Positions 1 through 11,867 of a stretch of DNA of 64,000 nt are shown here, piece after piece. The position numbers were made by a program, and so were the translations under genes. The DNA is from Tetrahymena thermophila SB210. Taxonomy: Eukaryota; Ciliophora; Oligohymenophorea; Hymenostomatida; Tetrahymenidae. Under the pieces are notes generated by a model that ran no database searches, was not told the origin of the DNA, and worked only from the letters and a program-made list of their open reading frames with translations. Numbering within the stretch: the stretch's first letter is position 1; each line of letters begins with the position of its first letter. The stretch spans positions 64,683-128,682 of the forward strand of contig NW_002476420.1 in the NCBI RefSeq assembly GCF_000189635.1, in the 5' to 3' direction.

Positions 1-1994
1 CTATAAGCTATCAAAAATTTAAATTAAATTAATTTAATGAGTAATTTTCGAGATTATTAAAAAAGATTTCTTTATTTAAAATAAATTTTTCTCATTTTAA
101 AAAACATTTGATTATTTTTTTAAATAAGCAAATAAGACAAATTATTAATTTTACTGTATAAATTTTTTCATTAAATCTATTGTAAAAGGAAAAATAAATT
201 GATAAATGTATCTATCTCTATTAAAATTACCGCTTCAATTAAATTTTATCTTAATGATGATTTATTTGCATTTCATAAAATTAGAAATTTCTAATTTGTT
301 TTTTATATATTTTCATCAAAAAAAATCTTATAAGCAACTATATAGAAATGTTTTGTTTCAGAATTTATAAGCCATTTAATATGTTCATTAAATAAAAACA
401 TTTAATGAGTAATTTTCAGATTATTATATAAATATATTTCTTCATTAGATTGAAAAAACGATTCTAATTTAAAAAAAAAATCCTTTGTTCATTTTTTAAA
501 TAAGTAAATAAGACTAATTATTTATTTTTTAGACATATATTTTTTCATTAAATCAATAAAAAAAGAAAAATAAATATATAAATTTGTTTCTATTTATATT
601 ATACTTCAATTGAATTCTATCTAACTAAACATGATTTGCATTACAAAAATTAGAAATTTCTAATTTGTTTTTTCTATGTTTTTATCAAAAAAAATCTTAG
701 CAGCATCTAAAAAGAAATATTTTTTTTCAGAATCTAATAACCAATTAATATGTTAATTAAATAAAAAAAATTAATAAGTAATTTTCAGATTATAATTATT
801 ATATATATAACTATGATGTTTTATAAGATTTAGACCCCTATCTTAAATTTAAAACTAGTATCCTTAAATGAATGATTTACATCTCTGGTGATATTTAAAA
901 TGTTAATTAATCATAGCTTTAACTAACTAATTAGGATTTACGGTATTTATTTTTTCAATATTTACATTTGAAGGGATTCTTCAGCTAAATACCTTAAAAT
1001 GAAATCGTAGATTTTTTATTCAATAGAAAAATAAATAAATAAATAAATAATTCCTAATTAGTAAATCACAATTTTTTTATTTTGTCTATTTTAAAATAAA
1101 AAAAAATAAATGTATCTCTATTTTATATTATATCATTTAATTGGATTAAAATAATCTTTTAATTTGTTTTTTCTATTTTTTCATCAGAAAAAAAATGAAT
1201 TAATACTATCTATCTTAGAAGAAAAAAATATTGTTCAGGATTTATAAGCCAACATACCAATTAATTAATTAATTCAATAAAAACATTTAATGAGTAATTT
1301 TAAGATAATTAATTAATTCATTCTTTTAATATTTTTAAAAAATGATGTCAAAATATTTTTCTTGAAATTCCAATTTAATTTAACTCATTCCAAAATATAG
1401 AGATTTACTGAAGCTTATAATTTAAAGTTTATTGTAAAATTTTATTTTTATATTATAACTTAATATCAAACAAATATACTTAATAAAAAATATTAATGGA
1501 TCAGAAAATAATATTTCTTCTCTTAAAAAAAAGTATCTACATAAATCTTCACATTTTTTAAATTATTCGAAAATCTTTTATCATTAAAACTATTTAAAAC
1601 AAAAAATATTCGAATTTAATTTAATGTATTCCAAAATATATATACAAATTTATTCAAGCTTATAATTTAAGTTTATTGCAAAATTATATATTTCTATTAT
1701 AGATTAATATCAAACAAATATATTAAATAAAAATATTAAATGAATAATCATCAGATAATATTTTTTCTTCTTTAGATAAACAAAAAAGTATCTACTTAAT
1801 TTATTTTATAAAATCTGAATAGAAAAAAAGCAATAGTTGCTCTATTTAATCAAAAGAATTATTTATAAATTAAAAGATTAGTTGCTTTAATTAATAGAAA
1901 TTTATTTAAAAATTAAGAAAGCAAACTGCTGGAAATAAATATTTGATAACAAATAAATAAATAATTTCAAAAAATTGATTAATATTAAAAAAAA
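1..1994. repeat. AT-rich spacer with degenerate ~370-bp tandem repeats
   Basis: No gene is seen. Diverged copies of one unit recur. The phrase taatgagtaattttc(a)gat starts near 36, 403, 773 and 1288, and the inverted phrase tagaaatttctaatttg occurs near 282 and 650. The first three copies are about 367-370 bp apart and the fourth is farther. The lines around 1370-1500 and 1610-1790 also resemble each other (a second, about 250-bp duplication). No open frame of useful length or codon quality was found on either strand. Confidence 0.6.
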
Positions 1995-3149
1995 ATGTAA
2001 AATAAAAATTTGAGCATAAGAAAGTATTAATAATAATTATTATCAAACAAAGAAGATATTTCATCTTTGTTTCAAGATTTAAATGACAAGGATAAATAAA
2101 GCTAATATGATGAAATAAACATATATTTATATACTGTTATCTTTAAAGATTCAGAAGTATTTAAGCTATTTACTAGTTACATCAGCTAGTACAAAAATGT
2201 TAAAAATATGAAAATCACTTTTAGTTCAATGGTGATTGATGATTATTTTCTTTATTTGTTAGGTGAGTAGATTTAAAATTTTTAAATGCTAGAAAATTTG
2301 ACTTTTTCATTCACCTCTTTTAAAGTGTCTTCTATAGGCTATGATGACATATTTTATTTTATATCGAACAGTTCCTCGATAAAATAATTAAAAATTAACC
2401 TCTCAGAAGAGAATTTACAAGAAGAGGATTGTGAAGTAATTATCAAACACTTATCATCTTCTAAATCTCTAAAGAAATTTAAAATATCTTTTTAATCTTT
2501 AAATAACAAAATCGCAAAGAGCTTTTCTTAACAAATTAAAAGATTAAGTAATATTAAACAACTTGATTTAGAGATTTATAGCACATTTGATTATTCTAAA
2601 ATTTTAATAAATGGATTAGTGTAAAATAAATCAATAGAAAAGCTGTCTCTCTTATATTTTGATTTTCCTGAAGAAGAAAATCAAAAGCCTATTGTTTTTA
2701 ATAATAAAAAAAATAATTTTTATAAATCTGCCTAAAAGCTTTTCGAGATGAGCAATTTAAAAAATCTATTTCTAAATTTCGATAATAAAATAACAAGTGG
2801 AAGTGAAACTGATGTAACGAAAATGATAAATAGTCTTAAAAAAACAAATGTTTAAATATTAAATATGATCTTAACTGAAGAAATGGAACCTAAAAAATTC
2901 ATCGAATTTGGCTAACATTTATCAACCCAAAAGCATATTCATAGCTTATATATAAAAGTATTTAACTAAAATTTTGACTCCATTATTAAATTCGTTGATG
3001 AATTAAAAGACTCTCATATCTATTTTTTCTTTTTTAACTATTTTTAGTATAATAGCCTTCCTTATTTTATTAAGAAAGCATAGCTTAAAATAAGAATGAT
3101 TAAAAAAATGAAAAGACTAGTATCTTTTGATAATTTGCCTTTATACTGA
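1995..3149 (+). CDS. Leucine-rich (RNI-like) repeat protein, 384 aa
   Basis: Single-exon frame of 384 codons ending in TGA, with many in-frame TAA/TAG read as Gln. The start is the ATG after an A-run (taaaaaaaaATG), preceded by AT-rich non-coding sequence. From about residue 90 the protein shows loosely repeated LRR-type segments: SSSIKQLKINLSENL, SSKSLKKFKISF, SNIKQLDLEI, NKSIEKLSLLYFDF and MSNLKNLFLNFDNKI, each roughly 25-45 residues apart. It has no signal peptide or membrane segment. Such intracellular LRR/RNI-like proteins form large lineage-specific families in Tetrahymena, and the gene at 63095 in this window is a related type. The role is unknown; protein binding is expected from the fold. 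The C-terminus is K/F-rich and departs from the repeat pattern. Confidence 0.72.
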
Positions 3150-5404
3150 AAAAAAATGAGTGAGTGGTTAGTTAGTTAGTTTTTATAATAATTGAAAAAA
3201 TTATTTCATTAAATTAAATTAAATTATTAGTCTATTAATATTTTATTAATTAGATTAGTTTATAATATATATTTGTATTTTATTCAACAATTCATTTAAT
3301 GAGTTTTACTTTTTACAATTTTATATTGTTAATGAACAATAGATTAATTTTTATCAAGTTTTTATTCATTCAATTAGTGACAAAATTTTTACAATTCATT
3401 TAATGAGTTTTACTTTTTACAATTTTATATTGTTAATGAATAATAAATTAATTTTTATCAAGTTTTTATTCATTCAATTAGTGATAAAGTTTTTAATATT
3501 GATTTTTTCCTCTCTAATTTCTAATAAGGAATTAATCAGAAATAAAAATTTTCTGATAATCTGAGAAATAAAATATATCAAACAAAACCAATACTTAGAA
3601 TTTAAAGCATGGAAAATTAAAACTTAATTGAAATATTCCAACAATTTATGTTGAGAATATTTAATTTGCTCCAATAACATTCATCTAAAAAAAAATATAA
3701 ACTTAATAAAAAAACAATTAAAATTTTAATTATTTAATAAATAAATTAAATTAATTTAAATAATTTACATTAAATTTATATAATATAATCAACTATTTTA
3801 AATATCAAAAATAAGTTTCTCTAAATAATTTTTTGCAATAACTTAAAGCTAAAAATATTATAAGTAGTAAAATAAAAATAAATTTTTTGATGCTTAAAAA
3901 AACATATTCAATTATTTATTGAAATAATTATATTTATTGTCTTTGTAAAAATGTGGTAATTTATTTTAATTAATTGAGTTTCTTTTACTTAAAAATGAAG
4001 TTTTGAAAAATTAAAAATTAGAGCTTTTCTTAATCAGTTCAATCGTGAGATATTTTCATATTAACTTGTTTCAAGTATTTATCTGAATTTTAATAATAAT
4101 AATTAATTTATTTGTCATAAAAAATATCAATTAAATAAAAATATGTGTTAAAATATTGATTATTTTATAAGTGAAATAAAATAATTTAATTGAATAATAG
4201 ATAAAACATTAATTCAATTTAATAGAGCTAACTATTTTAAATGATCAAAAAATTCCTTAGATTATTTTTTACAATAAATAAATAAATGTTTTTATCCTAA
4301 TAAGAAGTAAATTTAATATTTAACTAATAAATTTTTATATGCTTAAATATTTATTTTTAATTTTGTATTTTAGAAGTGAAATAATTTAATTTTATTGAAT
4401 AATAAATCATTAACATTAATAAAGTTAACTATTATAATTGTCAAACAAATAATTTTCTTAGATTATTTTTTACAATATCTAAATAAATGTTTTTACTCTA
4501 TGAAGAAGTAAATTTAATATTTAACTAATAAAATTTTATATATTTAAAAATATATAGTTAAATGTTGATTGAAATAATGATACTAATATTTATTAAATGC
4601 CTTTAATATAGTATTATATTTTATTTGAATTAATTGAGTTTTTTTGGCTTACTATATGAGGCTTTCTTAATTTTTTTTAATTATTCAAATAGATTTTTAC
4701 ACTGTAAAAGTTAAAATGCAATCTCAATTTTTTTAGAAATGAAAAAAATTTTTATCTATCACAAAATATGCAATCAAAATTTAGAATAATGCAATATATA
4801 TTTTTTTATTAAAAATAATCTATCAAACAAAGATGATTTGCTGAAATAAGTTTAAGAAATTGAGTGTTGGTTGAACTGATTTTAAATTTTATTTTTAGAA
4901 ATGTAAAAAAAATATATAGTTCAGTATATTTAATTTTTTATTTAAAAAGTTGCTGGTTGGTTCAGTGGGTTTGTTTGTTTGGAGGAATTAAATAAACAAA
5001 AACATTTAAGATGATAATGAATGAATGAAAATAGATAAATTTATTTGTAAAATTTTTGAAGAAAGTAATTCATTCATTTAATGATTGAGTTAATTAAATG
5101 AAAATAATATATTGCCAAGAAGAAAGAAAGAAGTAATCATATCTTGCAAATAAAAAATAAAAAAGAGAATAGTAAAGGCAGGCAACACTTTCTAAAATTA
5201 AAATCTGATTATTTATTTGTAAAACGAAAGAAATAACTATTAATAAATAATCAATAGATAGTATTTTAAGTCTTACTTTAAAAAGTTGTGATAGAATCAA
5301 TCAATCTTTTTAAGCTCAATTTTCAGCGAAAAAATTATATAAAATTTGTAAAAAAAACAAATAAAACTCAAAATAATAATAAGGAAAGCTAAAAAAAGTA
5401 TAGA
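3150..5404. repeat. Spacer with a 104-bp tandem duplication and ~200-bp diverged repeats
   Basis: No gene is supported. Positions 3288-3391 and 3392-3495 are a near-identical direct duplication of 104 bp (caattcatttaatgag... to ...caattagtga). Positions about 4170-4365 and 4373-4560 are a diverged tandem pair (aagtgaaataaaataattta..., ctaactatt..., ttcttagattattttttacaat...), with a third, weaker copy near 3780-3900. The 250 bp before the kinase ATG is slightly less AT-rich and may hold its promoter, but no defined element can be named. Confidence 0.6.
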
Positions 5405-7121
5405 ATGGAAGACGAAAGCCCTGCCATCGAAGATGTCTACACTTTCGATAAAGTATTAGGAGAGTAAAAAAAAATTAATTCAAATGATTTTCAAGCATGA
5501 TATTGTCATATTCTGAATTATTTTATCATTTATTGGCATAATCTGTCAATCTGTCTATCCTGCAAATAAGCTCAAATATAATTAACAATTACAAACATGC
5601 TTAATAGATCAAACTTACAATTTTATTAAATTTTGGCTTAATTTCTTTTTAAAAAAAGAGGATCTTTCGGTATTGTCAAGAGAGCCATTAAAAAGGATAC
5701 CGGTGAAGCTTTTGCAGTTAAAATGATCAAAAAGTATATATACTTTTAACTAGTTTTATTTCAAAGTTACTATGCACACATACTTACTTACTTAAATAAA
5801 TCAAATTGGTTTGTCTGCATATGAAATATTCATATTTTTATTCGCAGCAATTCGACTAACTTAAATTATTTTAAAAGGGAAAATCTCGAAAGCGATGATA
5901 TGAATGCTTTACAGTAAGAAGTCGAAATATTAACTGAAGTAATTTTTTAAACAATCAATTTATCTGTTTTTAAATATTTTACATAATTATTCAGATTGAT
6001 CATCCAAATGTAGTAAAACTATATGAAATATATGAAGATGATGCTTATTTTTACATGGTTTTAGAGCTTATGACTGGAGGAGAAGTAATTAATTATTATG
6101 ATTAAATTAGATAGATCGCTTAAATAAATGACAATTATTTGCATTTCAAAATTATTTTGCAACATGATTTTTTATTAACTAAACCAAAAAGTTATTCTAG
6201 CGTATTGTGGAAGCAGATCACTTCTCTGAAAGATAAGCAGCCGAAACTATTAAGCCTGTAGTAGATGCCTTGCATTATTGCCATGCCCTAAATATTGCTC
6301 ATAGAGATTTAAAAGTAAGACTTAACAATTTAAAAGTGCATAAAAAATAAATAATTTTATCTAATAACTTAAATCAAAAAGCCTGAAAATTTACTTTATG
6401 CCACTAAAGAACCAGGTGCAGTTATCAAAATTTCAGATTTCGGTCTTGCTAGATTTGTAGGAGAAAATACAATGACTACTATGTGTGGTACTCCAGGTTA
6501 CGTAGCACCTGATATTATTCTTGGATAAGGTTATGATAAGACTATTGATTATTGGAGCGTTGGAGTTATTCTTTACATCATGTAATTACTTACTTACTTA
6601 ATTTATATTAATGTTTTAAATATTTTGTAAACAAAATGTTAAATAGGCTATGTGGTTTCCCTCCTTTTTATAGTGAAAATAATGATGAACTTTTTGAGTT
6701 GATTGTTAAGGGTAAGTTTGAATTCCCTTCACCAGCATGGGATTCTATTTCAAATGAAGGTAAAATAGAATTTTATTAATTTTGTGGTTACTCTTTTTTT
6801 TTCAATAAAAATCTATTTAATAAATAAATAGCTAAGGATTTAATCAAGGGATTACTTACAGTTGATCCTAAAAAGAGATTTAATTATGAAAAAATTAGTG
6901 CTCATCCCTGGTTGAATGGAAAGAGCTCTGACACAAGTATTCCTGATATTCAAAAAAAGATTAAAAATTTTTCAGCTTCCAAATAGTTCAAGGTAGATTC
7001 TTTCTGATTGATTTTGAATGAATTTAAGAAAAATAATAATTTATTTATATTATAAAAATAGAAAATTAAAATAGTTTTATAAGCTGTTAGCAAACTCAAT
7101 AAAAACTAAAAAAGTCATTGA
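5405..7121 (+). CDS. CaMK-type serine/threonine protein kinase, 313 aa, nine exons
   Basis: Exons: 5405-5463, 5659-5733, 5878-5938, 5995-6084, 6192-6314, 6382-6581, 6647-6759, 6832-6992, 7062-7121 (942 nt, in phase throughout). All introns are GT...AG and AT-rich. It encodes a nearly minimal kinase: Gly-rich loop LGEGSFGIV split by intron 1, catalytic lysine in FAVKMIKK, EVEILTEIDHPNVVKLYE, GGELFQRIVE, the HRD loop AHRDLKPENLL, DFG in ISDFGLARF, activation segment TTMCGTPGYVAPDII, and SAHPWL at the end of the lobe. The order and sequence match the CaMK/CDPK group, which phosphorylates Ser/Thr. No EF-hands follow. After the catalytic domain a short tail (KQFKKIKIVLQAVSKLNK) resembles the start of a calmodulin-kinase autoinhibitory segment. 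The usual APE motif reads APD. The last intron is inferred: without it the frame stops at 7007. Activator and substrate are unknown. Confidence 0.88.
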
Positions 7122-8876
7122 TTGCTTGTTGCTTTCTTGGTTTCGATTTTGCTAAATATTTCTATAACAAAAAAAAATAAAATAAATAAATATATAAAAA
7201 TATTATTCTAATATCCATTTTTAATATAATTTGTAAAAATGATTTTTATTAAATTCATTAATTCTTTTTATTGTATTGTTTTCATTATACTTCAATTTAT
7301 ACTTACCTCTTTTAAAAAAATTTATTCTTAATTCTTTTTTATAAAATGTACACTTAATTCTTATAAAATAAATAAGTACTTTTTTACAATCGATGAATTA
7401 ATTAATTAAGGTATACTTCTTTTATTATTTACTACTCAAATTTATTAGAAATTTATACAATCATCTTACAACTTTATTCGTTCAATACACCTTAAATTAT
7501 TATTAATTTATTTATTTATTCATTCAATCATTTTACTACTTTAAAGTTATTTAAACTTAGTTTAAATGCATCATTTAGAAATTTAAAAACAATGAAAAAA
7601 AATGAATTAAAAAATCTTAAATAATATTTAAAATTTAATAATTCATTGAAAATAAATGATTAAAGTTAATCATCTTAATTCGCAATTTTTTTCTTTGAAT
7701 CCAGTCGATATTTTTCAATATCGAACATGATTAATTAGCAGTGATAGTTTATATATTTATACTTTTAATTTTTAATTGTGATTTTTTAAATTTTAAATGA
7801 AAAATATTTTTTTAATCTCTCAATTCATTCAAAAAATCCCCTTTCCCTAAGTAAATTTTTCATTGATTTGTTTTAAACTTCCATTTAAATTTAAAATTAA
7901 GATTTAATAATTTAAAAAAATATTTTGTAAGCTTTAAATCTAAAAACTGAATAATTTATTAAAAAAAATATTCTTAAGATATTTTAAATGTATAGATTTA
8001 CAATTAGTGAATCAGTTTGTAAAATATCTTAAAATATTTAATATTTATAAATTAGTTTTGGTTGATTGTTTCCTTTTGTATTTAAATTATAAGTAAATTT
8101 TATTTTATTTTGGTAAGACCTGCCAGCTGATGGTTTTTTAAAACTTATTGCAAAATGAAATAAGCACTGACAAACTAACTGACAACAACAGAAACTTACA
8201 AAAATTTTTAAACATTAACTGAATAGCTAAAATAAACAAGATAGAAAGTGAGATAATCAATATATAGGGCTAAAAGTAGAATATAAAGATATTAAATTAA
8301 GTTCATTATAATAAAATTTTTTTTTATGACTTGTATTCATCCATTCAAATTAGAAATTAGCATTTAAATTAGGCGGGTTCATTAGCTTATTCACTAAAAT
8401 GTGAGCTTGGATGAATTTGATTGAATAAAGATTATAAATAGATTTTTTGATAGTTAACAAAAGAAAAAAAATAAAAATGAATTGCATCTACCAGATTATA
8501 ATTTGATTAAACCAATAGCGAGACAGACAAATAATTTATAAATAAATGATTTGTTTAGAGATGGTTTTATTTATTATGGCAAAGTGTATAATAAATGGGT
8601 GAGTGAGTGAGTATATTGCCTGCATGTATATATGTATGTATTTTGATAGGATAAAGAATATATAAAATTATCTTGATTTGTATAAATGAATGGAATAGTA
8701 AAGGGATTGATTGATGAGAATATGAGTGAGTGAATGCAGTATTTAATGAATTAAATAAAAATATCAATTTACAACTAAATAAAAAGAAAAAAATTAATTA
8801 ATACATATCTTTTATTTAAAATCATTAAAGAAAAGAAGAAAAACAAAGAAAAATAAATAAATATCTTAGAAAATAA
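7122..8876. other. AT-rich intergenic region, no gene seen
   Basis: About 1.75 kb of homopolymer- and ATT/AAT-rich sequence. Simple-sequence patches such as gagtgagtgag near 8597 and tatgtatgta near 8630 give chance open frames on the minus strand. None has coding character or a plausible start context. Confidence 0.6.
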
Positions 8877-9026
8877 ATGAGCAACCCTATTGAGCAATTC
8901 GACAACACTTATAAAGGATTAACTTATGCTTAGCGTCAGTTCCATTTCAGAGGCCTTATTAGCAGTCATGAACAATCTGTAAAGCAACATAGTTTGATTT
9001 ATTAGCAAGAATAATCAAGGAATTGA
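8877..9026 (+). CDS. Possible small protein, 49 aa, unknown
   Basis: The ATG has a ciliate-like context (aaataaATG), and the frame is visibly richer in G/C than the flanks, with balanced amino-acid usage and four reassigned stop codons read as Gln (a TAG at residue 18, then TAG, CAA and TAA-type glutamines near the end). The product begins MSNPIEQFDNTYKGL and continues QRQFHFRGLISSHEQ, ending in TGA. No family was recognised and it has no membrane segment. It could be a small organellar-complex subunit or the first exon of a longer gene: a GT (gtaaag) follows the Ser codon at residue 34. I found no convincing next exon before 9430. Confidence 0.4.
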
Positions 9027-9429
9027 TGCATGCAAGCGCAAAGTCGAAGGTGTATTTGAGTTGATAAGTCAAGTAAATTGATATAACAAAGGCAGAAAGA
9101 AAGAAAGATAGATAGATTATTAGTTAACAAAGATCAAAGAATTACTTAAATAAGTCAATTCTAAGAATGGCAAATAACTTGCGGATGGGAGAATCTTGAT
9201 GTTAAAATGATGTATATTCATTATTCCTGTTTTATTTAGAAAATACTTACTCTTTTGTCTAATTTGGGAATATATTTTGTTTGAGATAATAATTATTCAA
9301 TTCATTCGATTCTATCAACTTAAATACACCAATTATCAATCAGCATCTTCCGATTAAAAATAAATAAATATATTTCAAATTATCACAGCAAACAATATTC
9401 ATTCATCATTCTTTTAAATTTTTAATAAA
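9027..9429. other. Short AT-rich intergenic region
   Basis: No feature is supported. Sequence just upstream of the ATG at 9430 is pyrimidine-rich (tcattcttttaaatttttaat) and may be promoter or 5' leader. Confidence 0.5.
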
Positions 9430-11867
9430 ATGTAGAATTCTCCTTATTTAGATTTGATTTACAAAGAATATTTAAGAAGATATCCTTTCAATTCATACTA
9501 TTGGAATAGATATGCTCAACATGTTAAAAACACAACTTAATCAGCAGAAGAATCTGAAAAGATGTAATTTTAAACACACAATTTAAAGCCAAAGCGTTTT
9601 TCCTTGATATATAAATGAGGAAATTCAAATCAATTAAACGAAAGCAATAAAATTTAAACTTATTTTTAAATAATTAAAGCTACTAATACGCCATCCAAAT
9701 GAATCCTAGATCCTACGATTTATGGCACTGTTATATTTCCTCAGTCAAAAGCGATAAAAACGATACTGCTGAAGAAGAAAAAGTTATCAAGTAATTACTT
9801 CATGTCAATTAAAAAATAATAGCGTCACTAAAATACTTTTATTGCTCTTTATTTTAATTTATTTGAAGGATTGATTTATTATTTTTCATAGCTTTTTAAA
9901 GGTATAAATTATCTTTTTGAATATTCGCAACAGAATAAAAAGGCTAATGATAATATAAAGCTAAACTTAAGAGATTTGATTTAATAAGCAAGTTAATAAA
10001 TAAAATAAGTATAAATAAAGAGTATTATAGTATGTAAAGGAATCAGTGATATTTACAAAAATTAAAATGTAGCTCCAATTAACCTTAATAATGAATTAAT
10101 TAATTAAAATAGGCTCATTGAATAGGCTTTGCAATATATTGGATACGATTTCAACAGTGCCATCTACTGGGAAGACTTGATTCGTCATTACTCTGAAAAT
10201 AAGGAAGAATTAATTAAGCTCTACAGAAGAGCCTTGAGCATCGTAACTAAAAATTTCGATGACATCTATGAATAATACAACGCCTTCTTCCAATTCTGTT
10301 CTCCTGATCAAATTAAATCCTGCTATAATGCAATTTTGGGTACCTAACCTACTGAAGGTCAATCTCAAGATTGTAAGATTTTCAATTAATTTAATAACTA
10401 TTTTTAATTGAAAATTATTTTCTAAAAAAGCCATGATATTGCAAATCAAGAATAATATTTCTAATTACAGTGAAAGAACCAAGGCTATCTCACAAGAAGT
10501 TTAAGGTTTTGAATCTAAAGTAAACAATCAATTTATCAAATTTATGATTAAATAATATTAAGTATTTATTTATTTATAAATATAAAAAAAGCTTACAAAA
10601 ACTGAATATGATGGTGAAGCTAACAACGAATTAAATGTTTGGAATCAATATATTACTTTTGCCAAGACTAAATTAGCTCCTGAATAAGTTATCTTCCTTT
10701 ATGAAAAAGCCTTAATCAGCCAAGTAAGAAAAAAAATTTAAAAAATTTTTTAAAAGTGATTTAATTCAAAAAATGAAATATTAATTAATAAAAAACAATT
10801 TATTTTAAAAAATAAATTTATTAGCTTTAAAAATGAAAAAAAATTAAGCAATTTAAATTAAAATATTTTTTTAATTTTATTAGTGTGATAAGGAAAGCTT
10901 ATGGGTTGAATTCTTCCACTATTTGGAGTCATAAAATCAACATTCTGTTGCTTTGGGAATTTGCAGAAAATAAGAAGGATTTTTGAAATACATTAACATC
11001 AATAACTTATTGCTTTAATGGGCTGAATTAGAAGAATTATACTAATCATACGACCAAGCCAGAGAAGTTTACAAATTTGTTGTCTCTCATGAAGGAGGTA
11101 AATACATATTTTTATTATTTCTAAGCATAGGCTAATTTTTTGTTATGGTAATAGATAACTACTTAAAGAACTTAAGTAGATGGGCTTAATTCGAAAAAAG
11201 AGTCAGTTCTTAAGTAGAAAAGATCACTGAAATATACGAAAAGTTATTGTCTAACCCTAACTAAAAGCCTGATGTTTAACAATGGGCCATAAACGAGCTT
11301 TGCAAATTATTAGCTGGTAGCGAAAGAAAGCAATAAGCATTAGTAAGATACATCCACTTCTTCGAATCTCAACCCATCAATAAAGTTAATTATGCCCAAT
11401 TACTCCAATTTGTATCTTAATACTTCTCATAAGAACCTAATTTGATTGAAACTTTGTCTGAAGTCTACGTTAATGCCATTAATGCTTCTAAGAAGGTAGT
11501 TAATATTAATTCAAATGAATGTATTTTTTTAATTAAATTTGGATAAAAAATAGAACGCATCTGAACTCAAGAATATTGTTAATATGAGTATTAGCCATCT
11601 TAGAACTATTTCATACAACATCAATGAAATTAGAATCACTGAATAAAAGTACTTTTTTTTCAAAATAATTAAATTTATTTTCTTCTTTTTTACTTTTTCA
11701 ACTTTAATAATTTTTTTTTACTCTAAAACAGGATCAAGGCTGCTGAAAATCAATAAGGTTAAGCCAATGGTGAAAGCTTATTGAAGAAGAGAAGCATCGT
11801 CTAATTAGTCGGTGAAGAATCTATCAATGGCTACGATAGCGTTCACAAGCAAATCAAAACTAACTGA
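9430..11867 (+). CDS. PRP39: HAT-repeat pre-mRNA splicing factor, Prp39/PRPF39-like, 503 aa
   Basis: Exons: 9430-9563, 9680-9790, 10113-10372, 10431-10519, 10592-10723, 10884-11097, 11155-11495, 11554-11648, 11732-11867 (1512 nt, phases consistent). The protein is a run of HAT (half-a-TPR) repeats with the Trp/Tyr pattern: PFNSYYWNRYAQH, MNPRSYDLWHCYISS, QALQYIGYDFNSAIYWEDLI, ENKEELIKLYRRAL, LNVWNQYITFAKTKL, ESLWVEFFHYLESQ, LLLQWAELEELYQSYDQAREVY and YLKNLSRWAQFEKRV. The GYDFNS...YWEDLIRHY repeat followed by IKLYRRALS is typical of Prp39, a U1 snRNP component that helps recognise the 5' splice site. It fits a genome with many short introns. At 503 aa it is shorter than the human protein. CstF-77 or Prp42-type HAT proteins are the alternatives. 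Intron 2 (322 bp) was placed by repeat continuity (VIK|LIEQALQYIG) and is the least certain. Confidence 0.75.

Noticed and set aside
5094..5300. Minus-strand hydrophobic frame of 68 codons upstream of the kinase
   Set aside because: Chance frame in AT-rich DNA: it is Leu/Ile/Tyr/Phe-heavy as expected of random AT-rich sequence, with no neighbour or start support.
6993..7007. Stop codon of the kinase at 7005-7007
   Set aside because: The frame stops there only if GTAGATTC...AAAATAG is not removed. Splicing it adds an in-phase tail like those of CaM kinases, so the later stop at 7121 was preferred; the shorter form remains possible.
8567..8767. Minus-strand frame of 66 codons
   Set aside because: Built on simple repeats (gagtgagtgag, tatgtatg), with no coding character.
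9892..9901. A 10-base micro-exon in the Prp39-like gene
   Set aside because: It fits the phase, but splicing straight to 10113 gives a better HAT repeat (KLIEQALQYIG) with no need for a micro-exon.
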